A stretch of 64,000 nucleotides of DNA, taken from NCBI GenBank assembly GCA_963815775.1, contig CAWFIB010000021.1:186001-250000 (forward strand), in the 5' to 3' direction. The notes beneath the pieces were generated by a model, which worked only from the letters and a program-made list of their open reading frames with translations, searched no databases and had not been told where the DNA came from. The translations under genes were made by a program, and so were the position numbers. Positions 29,115-39,795 of this stretch are shown one piece after another. Each line of letters opens with the position of its first letter. Within the stretch, counting starts at the first letter, position 1. The DNA is from CAVVDY01 sp963815775. Its GTDB lineage: Bacteria; Acidobacteriota; Terriglobia; Terriglobales; Acidobacteriaceae.

Positions 29115-30251
29115 TTGCTTTATTGGCTGTTGTACCAGCAAGGCTTTCAGGCCTTTCATATCGGCCCGTTTCGCATCTTCCGCTATCTGACGTTTCGCAC
29201 TGCCTTCGCCAGCCTGACGGCGTTGTTCATGGGCTTGATCGTCGGGCCGGCGGTGGTGCGGCGGCTGCGCGCGTTCCAGGTCGGCCAATATATTCGCGAA
29301 GAGGGGCCCAAGGCCCATCAGAAGAAGGCCGGAACCCCGACCATGGGCGGCGTGCTGATCGTTGTGGCCATGGTGGTGCCGACGCTGCTATGGGCTGATC
29401 TGAGCAATCGCTTTGTCTGGATCGCGGTGGCATCCACCCTGGCCTACGGCGCAATCGGTTTTGCAGACGATTACTTGAAGGTGGTGCATCGCCGCAACCT
29501 GGGCCTCAGCGGCCGGGCCAAGCTGGCCTACCAGTTCGCTGCAGCATTTGCCGTGGGTATAACCTTGATTGGTTTGCAGCACTACGGGCTGTACTCCACC
29601 CGCCTGATCGTTCCCTTTTTCAAGCGGGTGCGGCCTGACCTGGTGATCAGCAGCCTGCTACACACGCCGTGGTGGCCGCTGGCGTTTCTTCCATTCTTTG
29701 TCTTCGTGGGCCTCATCATCGTCGGCTCCAGCAATGCCGTCAATCTCACGGACGGTCTTGACGGGCTGGCGATTGGCTGCACGGTAATCGCAGCGGGCGC
29801 GTTGACCATCCTGACCTACGTCAGCGGGCACGCGGTCTTCGCCGATTACCTGGAGCTTGCCCGCATGCCGCAGATTGCGGAGCTCACCATCTTCTGCGGC
29901 TCGATGGCGGGCTCGGCCATCGGCTTTCTCTGGTACAACGCTCATCCCGCGGAAATCTTCATGGGCGACGTGGGCTCGCTCGCCCTGGGCGGGGCGATTG
30001 GCACGGTTGCGGTACTGATCAAGCAAGAACTGCTGTTGCCTTTCATCGGAGGGGTGTTCGTCATCGAGGCCTTGTCGGTGATCCTCCAGGTGGGCTCGTA
30101 CAAGCTGCGCAAGAAGCGCATCTTCAAGATGGCGCCCATCCATCACCACTTCGAGTTGCTGGGGTGGAGCGAGTCGAAAGTCATCGTGCGCTTCTGGATT
30201 GCCTCCCTGGTGTTTGCACTCTTTGCTCTCACCACTCTGAAATTGCGCTAA
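29115..30251 (+). CDS. mraY: Phospho-MurNAc-pentapeptide transferase
   Basis: This 378-residue membrane enzyme transfers phospho-MurNAc-pentapeptide to undecaprenyl phosphate (lipid I). About ten membrane helices alternate with the conserved cytoplasmic loops KKAGTPTMGGVLI, IGFADDYLKVV (Mg-binding DD), NAVNLTDGLDGLAIG, MGDVGSLALGG and APIHHHFELLGWSE. The start is TTG at 29115 with GGGGAAG just upstream. No ATG lies nearby, and the first helix would be lost with a later start. Confidence 0.97.
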   Translation: MLYWLLYQQGFQAFHIGPFRIFRYLTFRTAFASLTALFMGLIVGPAVVRRLRAFQVGQYIREEGPKAHQKKAGTPTMGGVLIVVAMVVPTLLWADLSNRFVWIAVASTLAYGAIGFADDYLKVVHRRNLGLSGRAKLAYQFAAAFAVGITLIGLQHYGLYSTRLIVPFFKRVRPDLVISSLLHTPWWPLAFLPFFVFVGLIIVGSSNAVNLTDGLDGLAIGCTVIAAGALTILTYVSGHAVFADYLELARMPQIAELTIFCGSMAGSAIGFLWYNAHPAEIFMGDVGSLALGGAIGTVAVLIKQELLLPFIGGVFVIEALSVILQVGSYKLRKKRIFKMAPIHHHFELLGWSESKVIVRFWIASLVFALFALTTLKLR

Positions 30252-30273
30252 GTTCGTGCCAGGAAATGGCACA

Positions 30274-31692
30274 ATGAGGACTTCGGGTCTGCGTATGGAT
30301 GTGAATGGCAAGCGGGTTCTGGTCGTCGGCCTCGGCAAGTCCGGCGTGGCTTCCGCGCTGTTTTTGCAAAAGCGGGGCGCGCGGGTTTCCGTCTCCGACG
30401 CGAAATTGCCGGAACAACTGCGCCAGGAAATTCCCATGCTGCTCGATGCCGGTATCACGGTCGAGACCGGCGAGCACGGCGAGCGCACCTTTCGCGAGCA
30501 GGACTTGATCGTCGTCAGCCCGGGCGTGCCCTTCGACATGCCACTGCTGGCGCGAGCGCGAGAGCGGGCGACTCTGGTGATCGGCGAAGTCGAGTTGGCC
30601 TACCGCTTCCTGAAAGGCAACATCGTGGCCGTCACCGGTTCGAACGGCAAGACGACGACCACGACGCTGGCGGGGGATGTGATTGCCGCTGCCGGCCGGG
30701 ACACGCTAGTGGGAGGAAATATCGGCACTCCTGCCATCAGCTTCGTCGAGACGGCTTCTGACCAGACGTGGATTGTGCTGGAGATCAGCAGCTTCCAGTT
30801 GGAAACCATCGAGAGCTTCCGGCCAAAGATTGCCGCCGTACTGAACGTCACGCCTGACCATCTCGACCGCCACTACACCTTCGAGAACTATACCGCTGCC
30901 AAGACACGCATCTTCGAGAACCAGACGAGTGACGACTTCGCCATCCTGAACGCGGATGACGCCGCCTGTGTCGCGATGGCGGCGAAAGTGAAGTCGCGGG
31001 TGTACTGCTTCAGCCGATTGCGGCAAGTGGAGCGGGGGGCATTCGTACGCGGCGAGGACATCGTGTGGACAGATGCGAACCGCGAACAGACGATCCTGCC
31101 GGTGCGCGAGATCCCGCTGAAAGGCTCGCACAACCTGGAGAACGTGCTGGCCGCGGTTTGCGTGGGCATGCTGGTGAAGGCGGAGCCGGCGGCGATCCGG
31201 CGCGCGGTCGAGGAGTTCCGCGCGGTCGAGCATCGCCTGGAGTACGTGGGCACGGTGCGCGGTGTCGAGTACTACAACGATTCGAAGGCGACCAACGTTG
31301 ACGCCACAATCAAGGCGCTGGAGTCCTTTCCCGGGCGGCTGCACCTTATTCTTGGCGGCAAGGACAAGGGCAGCGACTACAGCGTGCTGAACGACTTGAT
31401 CGCGCAGCGGGTGAAGCGGGTTTACACCATAGGGGCGGCGGCGGCGAAGATCGAATCGCAGATCCGCGGAGCCGAGGTGCTGCACAGCGAGACCCTGGAG
31501 GCTGCGGTCAAGCGTGCCAGTGAGCTGGCGAGCGCGGGCGATGTTGTGCTGCTGGCTCCGGCGTGCGCCAGCTTCGATCAGTTCGACAGCTATGAGCATC
31601 GCGGTCGCGTCTTCAAGGAGCTAGTCCGCGGGCTGGCGGCAAGAGAGCAGGAGCAAAGCCTGGCGACTTCGAAGCCGGGAGGCGACCGCTAA
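30274..31692 (+). CDS. murD: UDP-MurNAc-L-alanine:D-glutamate ligase
   Basis: This Mur ligase of about 472 residues adds D-Glu to UDP-MurNAc-L-Ala. N-terminal Rossmann motif VLVVGLGKSGVASA, ATP loop TGSNGKTTTT, NVTPDHLDRH, and YNDSKATNVDATIKAL with LILGGKDKGSDY near the C-terminus are all visible. The ATG at 30274 has AGGAA 8 nt upstream; the ATG at 30295 (MDVNGKRV) is a shorter option and GTG 30256 a longer one. The stop overlaps the ftsW start (TAATG). Confidence 0.97.
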   Translation: MRTSGLRMDVNGKRVLVVGLGKSGVASALFLQKRGARVSVSDAKLPEQLRQEIPMLLDAGITVETGEHGERTFREQDLIVVSPGVPFDMPLLARARERATLVIGEVELAYRFLKGNIVAVTGSNGKTTTTTLAGDVIAAAGRDTLVGGNIGTPAISFVETASDQTWIVLEISSFQLETIESFRPKIAAVLNVTPDHLDRHYTFENYTAAKTRIFENQTSDDFAILNADDAACVAMAAKVKSRVYCFSRLRQVERGAFVRGEDIVWTDANREQTILPVREIPLKGSHNLENVLAAVCVGMLVKAEPAAIRRAVEEFRAVEHRLEYVGTVRGVEYYNDSKATNVDATIKALESFPGRLHLILGGKDKGSDYSVLNDLIAQRVKRVYTIGAAAAKIESQIRGAEVLHSETLEAAVKRASELASAGDVVLLAPACASFDQFDSYEHRGRVFKELVRGLAAREQEQSLATSKPGGDR

Positions 31693-32783
31693 TGGCCAAG
31701 CGCGTCAGTGTCGACAAGTGGCTGTTCGGCGTGACGCTGCTGCTGGTGTTTATCGGCCTGGTGATGGTGTTCAGCGCCTCAGCGGTGATGGCCAAGGAGC
31801 GCTATGGCTCGCCGTACACCTTCCTGTTCAGGCAACTTGCCTGGGCGGTAGCCGGAGTGGTGGCGATGGTGGCAGTGATGAACGTCGATTACCGGCAACT
31901 CCGCCGTCCTGCCATTGTCTTCACGTTTCTGGGAACTACCTGCCTGCTGCTGATCACCGCCTTCTTTTTTCACGACTCGCACAACACGCATCGCTGGATC
32001 AGGTTCAGCATACTGTCGTTCCAGCCTTCGGAGCTGGCGAAGCCCGCCATCATCCTTTATCTTGCCTACTTCCTTGAAACCCGGTGGCAGCAGATTGCCG
32101 ACTGGAAACATGTGCTGGTGCCCGCGGTTGCGCCCACTGTGCTGCTGGCCCTGCTCATCGTGAAGGAACCGGACCTGGGAACGGCGGTAGCCTGCATGGC
32201 GATCACCGGCGCGATTCTGTATGTCGCGGGTATGCAGACACGCTATTTCGCCTACGCAATCGCTGCCTCGGTCGTACCTCTCTATTTCCTGGTGGTGCGG
32301 GTTCCGTGGCGCTGGAACCGCATCATGGCATTCGTTAATCCTTACAAGGACCCGCAAGGACACGGCTTTCATATCATCCAGTCGATGATTGCGGTTGGCA
32401 CGGGCGGCCTGACAGGCGCCGGCTTGATGGAAGGCAAGCAGAAGCTGTTTTATCTTCCCGAGCCGCACACCGACTTCATCTTCGCCAACATCGCCGAAGA
32501 ACTCGGACTGTGGGGCTCTTTGTTGATCGTCGTGCTGTTCAGCATCTTCTTATATAGGGGCGTGCGTGTGGCCTTGCGCACAGAAGATGCTTTCGCGCGG
32601 TTTCTTGCTACCGGTATCACGGCGATGGTGGTGATCCAGGCGCTCATCAACATCAGCGTGGTGCTGGGCATCGTGCCGACCAAAGGTATTCCCCTGCCCT
32701 TCATTTCCTACGGCGGCTCGTCGCTGTTTATTACGCTGGCCACCGTTGGAGTTCTTCTGAACATCACCCAGCAGACCGACTAG
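31692..32783 (+). CDS. ftsW: Lipid II-polymerising glycosyltransferase FtsW (SEDS family)
   Basis: This 363-residue SEDS-family protein has about ten membrane helices and the family motifs VMVFSASAVMAKERYG, RWIRFSILSFQPSELAKPA, VKEPDLGTA, GTGGLTGAGLMEGKQK, LPEPHTDFIFANIAEELG and GIPLPFISYGGSS. It polymerises septal glycan with its partner FtsI. Start ATG overlaps the murD stop by one base. Neighbours murD and murG support FtsW rather than RodA. Confidence 0.96.
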   Translation: MAKRVSVDKWLFGVTLLLVFIGLVMVFSASAVMAKERYGSPYTFLFRQLAWAVAGVVAMVAVMNVDYRQLRRPAIVFTFLGTTCLLLITAFFFHDSHNTHRWIRFSILSFQPSELAKPAIILYLAYFLETRWQQIADWKHVLVPAVAPTVLLALLIVKEPDLGTAVACMAITGAILYVAGMQTRYFAYAIAASVVPLYFLVVRVPWRWNRIMAFVNPYKDPQGHGFHIIQSMIAVGTGGLTGAGLMEGKQKLFYLPEPHTDFIFANIAEELGLWGSLLIVVLFSIFLYRGVRVALRTEDAFARFLATGITAMVVIQALINISVVLGIVPTKGIPLPFISYGGSSLFITLATVGVLLNITQQTD

Positions 32784-32785
32784 CC

Positions 32786-33871
32786 ATGCGTGTGATCATC
32801 GCGGGAGGCGGCACCGGTGGCCATGTCATTCCCGCCTTGGCGATTGCGCGTGAGTTGCGCGACCAGCATCAGGCCGAAGTGAAGTTCGTCGGCACGGCCC
32901 GCGGCATCGAGACCCGCCTGGTGCCCGCGGCCGGCTTCGATCTGGAGTTGGTACAGGTTGGCCAGCTCAATCGAGTTGGCCTGCAAACTCGGATCAAGAC
33001 CGTGATTGACCTGCCGCGCGCTGTCTTTCAGTCGGTGAGTCTGATTCGGCGTTTTCGTCCGGATGTGATGATCGGCGTCGGCGGCTATGCCTCCGGCCCG
33101 GCGATGCTGGCAGGCGCCATTGTGAACGTGCCGCTGGTTGCCTTCGAGCCGAACTTCATTCCCGGTTTCGCCAATCGCGTGATGGCGCCGCTGGCGCGCG
33201 CGGCTGCTGTGCAGTTTGAGGCGACCTGCCGATACTTTCGCAACTGCCATGTGACGGGCGTGCCGGTGCGCAGCGAGTTCTTCCGCGTCGCGCCACGTCC
33301 TCTGGGTGCCAGACCCACTCTGCTCGTCTTTGGCGGAAGCCAGGGAGCACACGCCATCAACGTCGCCATGCTGGGAGCCCTACCGACGCTGACAGCGCTG
33401 TTGCCTGAGATACACGTCATCCACCAGACAGGCGAAAAGGATTACGCGGAGGCAGCAGCAGCCTATTCGAAGGCGAGCATCTCTGCCGAGGTATCAGCGT
33501 TCATCGACGACATGCCGGGCGCTTTTGCCCGCGCCGACCTGCTGGTATGCCGCTCCGGCGCCAGCACGGTTGCGGAGGTCGCCGCTGCCGGCCGCCCGGC
33601 GATCTTCATTCCTCTACCGACGGCTGCGGACGACCATCAACGACACAACGCCGCCGCCCTTGCCGATACGAACGCGGCCCGGCTGCTGCCCCAGTCAGAA
33701 CTCACCAGCGGCCGCCTGGCTCAGGAGATCGCCGAGTTGCTGGCGAACCCTCCGCTGCTGGCCCAGATGTCGCAGGCGGCGCGCAAGCTGGCGCATCCGG
33801 ACGCTGCCGCGGAGATTGCCCACATCGCCCTGCGGGCCGCTGGCGTGTCCAGCCAACCCGCGGTAGGCTAG
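32786..33871 (+). CDS. murG: UDP-GlcNAc:lipid I N-acetylglucosaminyltransferase
   Basis: This 361-residue GT28 enzyme makes lipid II on the inner face of the membrane. The N-terminal glycine loop IAGGGTGGHVIPALAIA, VGVGGYASGPAMLAG-like GVGGYASGPA, the central FGGSQGAHAIN, and the C-terminal donor site CRSGASTVAEVAAAGRPAIF with PLPTAADDHQRHNA are all intact. It starts 2 bp after ftsW. The block of overlapping genes murE-murG ends here; a repeat element of 341 bp follows before murC. Confidence 0.97.
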   Translation: MRVIIAGGGTGGHVIPALAIARELRDQHQAEVKFVGTARGIETRLVPAAGFDLELVQVGQLNRVGLQTRIKTVIDLPRAVFQSVSLIRRFRPDVMIGVGGYASGPAMLAGAIVNVPLVAFEPNFIPGFANRVMAPLARAAAVQFEATCRYFRNCHVTGVPVRSEFFRVAPRPLGARPTLLVFGGSQGAHAINVAMLGALPTLTALLPEIHVIHQTGEKDYAEAAAAYSKASISAEVSAFIDDMPGAFARADLLVCRSGASTVAEVAAAGRPAIFIPLPTAADDHQRHNAAALADTNAARLLPQSELTSGRLAQEIAELLANPPLLAQMSQAARKLAHPDAAAEIAHIALRAAGVSSQPAVG

Positions 33872-33887
33872 GGATTCCGCGAGAAAT

Positions 33888-34228
33888 CGCGTCAGGGCAC
33901 GACCTCGGTCGTGCCGATAGCGCTTTGTTTAATGATTTTGAGACGACTTTAGTCGGCGGCATATGGCAGCCGCTGCGGGCGTATTTAATCACATGAGCAC
34001 CAAGGACAGATCATATCGAGACGAGCTTCGGCAGGCGCTGGCAGATCCAGAAGCCGCTACCTATCTTCGCTTCGCGCTCCAGGACTCGCCGGAGATGTTT
34101 CGCAAGGCCTGCGTGAATGTCGTTGATGCGCTTAAGTTGAGAAAGCAGGTCGCTCGCGGACGAACGTCCGCTCGCGCTGACAAAAAGTAAGGGGTTTTTC
34201 GGCACGACCGAGGTCGTGCCCTGACGCG
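33888..34228. repeat. 341-bp element with 16-bp perfect inverted ends (copy A)
   Basis: The left end CGCGTCAGGGCACGAC (33888-33903) is the exact reverse complement of the right end (34213-34228). Each end continues into a hairpin (GGCACGAC-ctcg-GTCGTGCC type). Flanks extend the symmetry imperfectly (GCGAGAAAT against GCGAAAATT). The same ends bound a 165-bp element at 52553-52717. Confidence 0.8.
33993..34190 (+). CDS. Short ORF inside the repeat element, antitoxin-like N-terminus
   Basis: This 65-residue frame reads YRDELRQALADPEAATYLRFA then LQDSPEMFRKACVNVVDALK. The sequence resembles the N-terminal half of HigA-like addiction-module antidote proteins. The expected helix-turn-helix half is missing; instead the frame ends in ARGRTSARADKK, encoded by a palindrome. 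No strong ribosome site was seen. It may be a fragment carried or broken by the element. The 10-codon longer start at 33963 is less likely. Confidence 0.4.
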   Translation: MSTKDRSYRDELRQALADPEAATYLRFALQDSPEMFRKACVNVVDALKLRKQVARGRTSARADKK

Positions 34229-34304
34229 AATTTTCGCAAACGGAGCTTTTCAGCAACCCGTGGACGCGTGCTCGCCCCGACACAAGCGTTCTACCAAACG
34301 TTCC

Positions 34305-35723
<1,419 letters not shown>

Positions 35724-35873
35724 GTTTCGCAATCGCCAATCCCTGATTCGGTAACGTTCCCGTTACTTCTGTGGTTCCCATGCGGGAGTGCCGCAGATGG
35801 GCTGCGGCATCCGCTTCGAAAGCAGCTATAGTTGGGCGAAAGGCTTGATTTCTCGGCGTTTGATGCACTTTTC

Positions 35874-36923
35874 ATGGCTCGCAAGAACGCATCCACCATC
35901 GCGGAAGACGAACTCGAGATGGCCCCCGAATCGCCCTCTTCTTCCCGGCGCTTCGAGGACGGTCCGCTCGATGGAACTCTCTTCGATGTGGACGATGAAG
36001 CCGAGTCCCCCTTTCTACGCGGCCAGAAACGGGTGCCGGTGCGCCGCAGTGCGCTGCCTCGCAAGGCGCTGGACCGTTTTAAGGTGCTGCTGCTTTTGCT
36101 GTTGGTGGTTGGCGTTATCAGTCTGATCGGGATCACGGTATATCGCTATGCGACCCACTCGTGGAGGTTTCAGATCGACTCCAGCGACAACATCGAAGTG
36201 CTGGGAGCGCACAACGTAAACCGTGCTCAAGTGCTCGACGTCTTTGCCTCCGACATTGATCGCAACATCTTCTTCGTGCCCCTTGCCGAACGCAAGAAAC
36301 GGCTGGAAGCGATTCCCTGGATTGAGTCGGCATCGGTGATGCGCCTGCTGCCCAATCGTTTGACGGTCGAAGTGAAGGAGCGCACGCCGGTGGCCTTCGT
36401 CGAAATCGACTCGCACATCGCACTGATCGACGCGCATGGCGTGATCATGGAAATGTCGGCCGGGCAACAATCAGACTATTCCTTTCCCGTGATTGTCGGC
36501 ATGACCGAGGAGGAACCCCTGGCCACACGCGCGGCCCGCATGAAGCTTTACGAACGGCTCATCGGCGAGCTTGATTCCGGCGGAACCCAGTATTCGCGCA
36601 ATCTCAGCGATGTGAACCTCAGCGATCCAGACGACGTAAAAGCTACGATCTCCGATCCGCAGGGAGCGGTGCTGGTGCATCTCGGCTCCTCAAATTTCCT
36701 GGAGCGCTTCCAGGTTTACGTTTCCCATGTGCAGGAGTGGCGGACGCAATTCCAGCCGCTCAAGTCAGTCGATTTGCGTTACCAGCACCAGGTGATTGTG
36801 AACCCGGATGAGGTTGGCGAGGCCCGGCAGCCGGCAGCCGGAAGTTCCGCGGGTAGCACGGTGTCGCCCGCGAAGGGAAAGAGCAAGACACGGGCGCGCG
36901 GCAAGGCGAAGAGTCATAACTAA
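35874..36923 (+). CDS. ftsQ: Cell division protein FtsQ/DivIB
   Basis: This 349-residue bitopic protein has a long acidic cytoplasmic N-terminus (1-70), a membrane helix (about 77-99; FKVLLLLLLVVGVISLIGI) and a POTRA domain (about 110-180; IEVLGAHNVNRAQVLDVF, then ESASVMRLLPNRLTVEVKER). An FtsQ domain and a basic C-terminal tail rich in Lys/Arg follow. It links the FtsBL complex to the rest of the divisome. I prefer the ATG at 35874 to the TTG at 35832. ftsA starts 2 bp after its stop. Confidence 0.93.
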   Translation: MARKNASTIAEDELEMAPESPSSSRRFEDGPLDGTLFDVDDEAESPFLRGQKRVPVRRSALPRKALDRFKVLLLLLLVVGVISLIGITVYRYATHSWRFQIDSSDNIEVLGAHNVNRAQVLDVFASDIDRNIFFVPLAERKKRLEAIPWIESASVMRLLPNRLTVEVKERTPVAFVEIDSHIALIDAHGVIMEMSAGQQSDYSFPVIVGMTEEEPLATRAARMKLYERLIGELDSGGTQYSRNLSDVNLSDPDDVKATISDPQGAVLVHLGSSNFLERFQVYVSHVQEWRTQFQPLKSVDLRYQHQVIVNPDEVGEARQPAAGSSAGSTVSPAKGKSKTRARGKAKSHN

Positions 36924-36925
36924 AG

Positions 36926-38146
36926 ATGGCGAACCAGAGCGAAAACCTGCTAGCAGTCGTCGACGTGGGAAGCGCCAAGACCTGCGTCATTGTTGCGGAG
37001 GTGAATGACTACGCGCTGCGCTACCGTGGGCACGGTATCTCCGACTCCCGCGGCATGCGCAAGGGCGTCGTCGCCGACCTCGACAAGGCGGTCGGTTGTA
37101 TCAAGAAGGCGGTGGAAGAAGCCGAAAACGTGGCTCAGGCTCCGGTAGAGAATGCCGTGGTGGGGGTTGCCGGATCGCACATGCGCGGCGTCAACAGTCA
37201 TGGTGGCATCTCGCTGGGTTCGCGTTCGCGCGAAATCAGCCGCGATGATGTTCGCCAGGCGGTGGAGAAGGCGCGCAGCATTCCGTTGCCTGACGATCGC
37301 GAGCCCCTGCACCTGCTTCCGCAGGAGTTCATCCTTGATGGCCAGCCCGGAGTACATGACCCCGCAGGACTGATCGGCAAGAAGATTGAAGTGCGGGTAC
37401 ACATCATTACCGCCGGTACGATGGCGACGCAGAACGTGGTCAGCGCGGTGAACCGCGCCGGCATTCACGTTGTCGACACCGTGTTCGAAGCGCTGGCCTG
37501 CGCCGACTCCGTGCTGCAGACCGACGAGCGGGAACTGGGCGTTTGTCTGGTTGACATCGGCGCCGGCTCTGCCGACCTCATCGTCTACTTCGAAGGCGTG
37601 GTGATTCATACCGGCGTGATTCCTCTGGGCGGAGATCATTTCACCAACGATGTCGCGGTCGGCTTCCGCACGCCGCTGCCGGACGCGGAGAACATCAAGA
37701 AGATGTTTGGCTGCGCCATCGTTACGCGCATTCCCGAAGGCAACGAGATCGAAGTTCCCTCGGTGGGCGATCGTCCTTCGCGGCTGCTGCAGCAGCGCAT
37801 GCTGGGCGAGATTCTGGAGCCGCGCTCGCGCGAGCTGATGGAGTTGCTGCGCGAGCATCTTCGCCAGGCGGGAGTTTACGAACTGCTGGGAGCAGGCGTG
37901 GTCTTTACCGGCGGTGGCTCGCGGTTGCCTGCATTGCTGGAGACGGCGGAAGACATTCTGCGCCGGCCGGTTCGCCTGGGCTATCCAGTGCCGATTGCCA
38001 AGCTGCCCTCGCAGTTGCTGGAGCCGGAATTTTCTACCGCCATTGGTATGGTGCTCTACGGACATCGGGCGCGTCAGGCGCGCATGAACATTGATCGCAG
38101 CATTGGGGCCAGGCTGAAGGCAATTTTCGCCCGGCCGAACGCGTAA
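36926..38146 (+). CDS. ftsA: Cell division actin-like protein FtsA
   Basis: The 406-residue actin-fold ATPase tethers FtsZ to the membrane. Motifs: phosphate-1 VVDVGSAKTCVIVAEV (11-26), the SHMRGVNSHG stretch of the 1C domain, phosphate-2 VCLVDIGAGSADLIVY, adenosine motif GVVFTGGGSRLPALLE, and a C-terminal amphipathic basic end (IGARLKAIF) for membrane binding. It is full length, 34 bp before ftsZ. It lies in the usual order ftsQ-ftsA-ftsZ. Confidence 0.97.
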   Translation: MANQSENLLAVVDVGSAKTCVIVAEVNDYALRYRGHGISDSRGMRKGVVADLDKAVGCIKKAVEEAENVAQAPVENAVVGVAGSHMRGVNSHGGISLGSRSREISRDDVRQAVEKARSIPLPDDREPLHLLPQEFILDGQPGVHDPAGLIGKKIEVRVHIITAGTMATQNVVSAVNRAGIHVVDTVFEALACADSVLQTDERELGVCLVDIGAGSADLIVYFEGVVIHTGVIPLGGDHFTNDVAVGFRTPLPDAENIKKMFGCAIVTRIPEGNEIEVPSVGDRPSRLLQQRMLGEILEPRSRELMELLREHLRQAGVYELLGAGVVFTGGGSRLPALLETAEDILRRPVRLGYPVPIAKLPSQLLEPEFSTAIGMVLYGHRARQARMNIDRSIGARLKAIFARPNA

Positions 38147-38180
38147 AGGGGTCAGCAAACGAATTCAGCGGGAGTTAACG

Positions 38181-39569
38181 ATGATCGAAGATTTCAACGA
38201 TAAGCAGCCTGAGAACGACCTTCGCATTCAGTTCAACGAAGAGGTGTTGAACAGCGCGCGCATCCGGGTCATCGGCGTAGGCGGCGGCGGCGGGAACGCC
38301 GTCAACCGTATGATCGAGTCGCACCTGGAAGGCGTAGAGTTCGTAGTCGCCAACACCGACCTGCAAGCGCTGAAGCTGTCCAATGCGCCAGTGAAGATCC
38401 AGCTTGGCATAAAGCTCACGAATGGTCTGGGGGCGGGCGCAAATCCCGAGGTCGGACGCAAAGCGGCGCTGGAAGATGCCGACAAGATCATCGAAGCCCT
38501 GGAAGGCGCCGACATGGTGTTCGTCACCACCGGCCTTGGCGGGGGCACCGGTACCGGCGCGGCGCCGATCATCGCGTCGCTGGCCAGCGAGATGGGCGCG
38601 CTGACGGTGGCGGTCGTCACCAAGCCCTTTGCCTTTGAGGGCAAGCGCCGCCAATCCCAGGCCGAGCGCGGTCTGCACGAGCTCATCGATTCGGTCGATA
38701 CCACCATCGTCATTCCCAACGAGAAACTGCTGGCGGTCGCTAAAGATGCCGGCTTCTTTGAGTCGTTCCGCGTGGCCGATGACATCCTGAGGCAGGCGGT
38801 GCAGGGAATTTCCGACATCATCACCATCCCGGGCATCATCAACCGCGACTTTGCCGATGTGAAAACGATCATGGCGGGCATGGGATACGCCGTGATGGGC
38901 ACAGCCACCGCGCGGGGCGAGGACCGGGCGACAAAAGCGGCCCAGGCGGCCATTGCTTCACCGCTGCTCGAAGCGGGCGCAATCGATGGGGCGCGCGGCA
39001 TCCTCATCAACGTTACCGGCTCCAGCTCGCTGCGGCTGGCGGAGGTTAATGAGGCTTCGACCATCATTCAGAGTGCAGCCCATGAAGATGCCAACATCAT
39101 CTTCGGCGCGGTGCTTGACGAGAAGATGAAGGACGAAGTGAAGATCACGGTAATCGCAACGGGCTTCAAAGAGACCTCGCACCATCGCGAGAACCAGGAG
39201 TCGATGAGCAGCTCTACTTTGCAAAACCGGAACAACGGCAATTCGCCACAGGCAACGTATGAGGTGGCGCAAGTGCATGTTCCCGAGCGCGCAGCTGCGG
39301 CGGCGGCGGCGTTTGTCGAGTCCGCGTTCGATCCCAAGGTCGCGACCGCCGTTTCGCACGTGCCGGAAATCGTCGACGACTACGAACTGGATTCCGGCAT
39401 CGTGCGCCATGCAGCGCCCATGGAAGACTACCCCAAACCGCCGGAGCCGCCGCCGGTCAAGCGAGAAGAGATGCCGGCGATTGAGACGGTGAGCAGCAGC
39501 GTGAACATAAAATATGACGCCGACGATCTGGAGATTCCGGCGTTCCTGCGTAAACGGGGAGACAGCTAG
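38181..39569 (+). CDS. ftsZ: Cell division GTPase FtsZ
   Basis: This 462-residue tubulin-like GTPase forms the division ring. Visible: GVGGGGGNAVNRMIE, tubulin signature GGGTGTGAAPIIA (about 117-129), T7-loop region ITIPGIINRDFADVKTIM, the FtsZ C-terminal domain, a long variable linker (about 330-445) and the C-terminal conserved peptide DDLEIPAFLRKRGDS that binds FtsA. ATG has GGGAGT upstream. It ends the cluster; an inverted-end element follows 18 bp downstream. Confidence 0.98.
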   Translation: MIEDFNDKQPENDLRIQFNEEVLNSARIRVIGVGGGGGNAVNRMIESHLEGVEFVVANTDLQALKLSNAPVKIQLGIKLTNGLGAGANPEVGRKAALEDADKIIEALEGADMVFVTTGLGGGTGTGAAPIIASLASEMGALTVAVVTKPFAFEGKRRQSQAERGLHELIDSVDTTIVIPNEKLLAVAKDAGFFESFRVADDILRQAVQGISDIITIPGIINRDFADVKTIMAGMGYAVMGTATARGEDRATKAAQAAIASPLLEAGAIDGARGILINVTGSSSLRLAEVNEASTIIQSAAHEDANIIFGAVLDEKMKDEVKITVIATGFKETSHHRENQESMSSSTLQNRNNGNSPQATYEVAQVHVPERAAAAAAAFVESAFDPKVATAVSHVPEIVDDYELDSGIVRHAAPMEDYPKPPEPPPVKREEMPAIETVSSSVNIKYDADDLEIPAFLRKRGDS

Positions 39570-39587
39570 GGCGGAAACTTAGGGAAA

Positions 39588-39700
39588 GTCTGATTAAGTC
39601 CGATCATCGAAGACCCTCGGGGGCTAAAGCTCTGCCTGATTCGAGGCACTTACGGACGGCCTGAAGGCCGTCCCCTTCAAAGCCCGGACTTTAATCAGAC
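39588..39700. repeat. 113-bp inverted-end element after ftsZ
   Basis: GTCTGATTAAGTCCG (39588-39602) faces CGGACTTTAATCAGAC (39685-39700), a match broken only by one extra base. Inside lie GGGGGCTAAAGCTC and the palindrome GGACGGCCTGAAGGCCGTCC with the CCTTCAAAGC tail. It could fold as one long hairpin and end ftsZ transcription. Confidence 0.7.
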
Positions 39701-39795
39701 CTCATTTAGGCCCCGGTTCAGCGATTTCGTTATGCAAGGCCGCTTCTTTGGCCGGCGGCAGCCAACGCCGGCCATCATTTACGATTCACTACGCT

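Larger units (their letters stand above)
33872..34304. other. murG-murC spacer filled by the 341-bp inverted-end element
   Basis: Apart from the short ORF at 33993, this spacer consists of the palindrome-ended element (33888-34228), with its inner palindrome GCGGACGAACGTCCGC near 34158, and about 75 bp before murC. No promoter for murC was convincing. Confidence 0.6.

Noticed and set aside
36950..38158. 402-codon open frame antisense to ftsA
   Set aside because: Shadow of ftsA in a high-GC gene; low-complexity product and no motifs.
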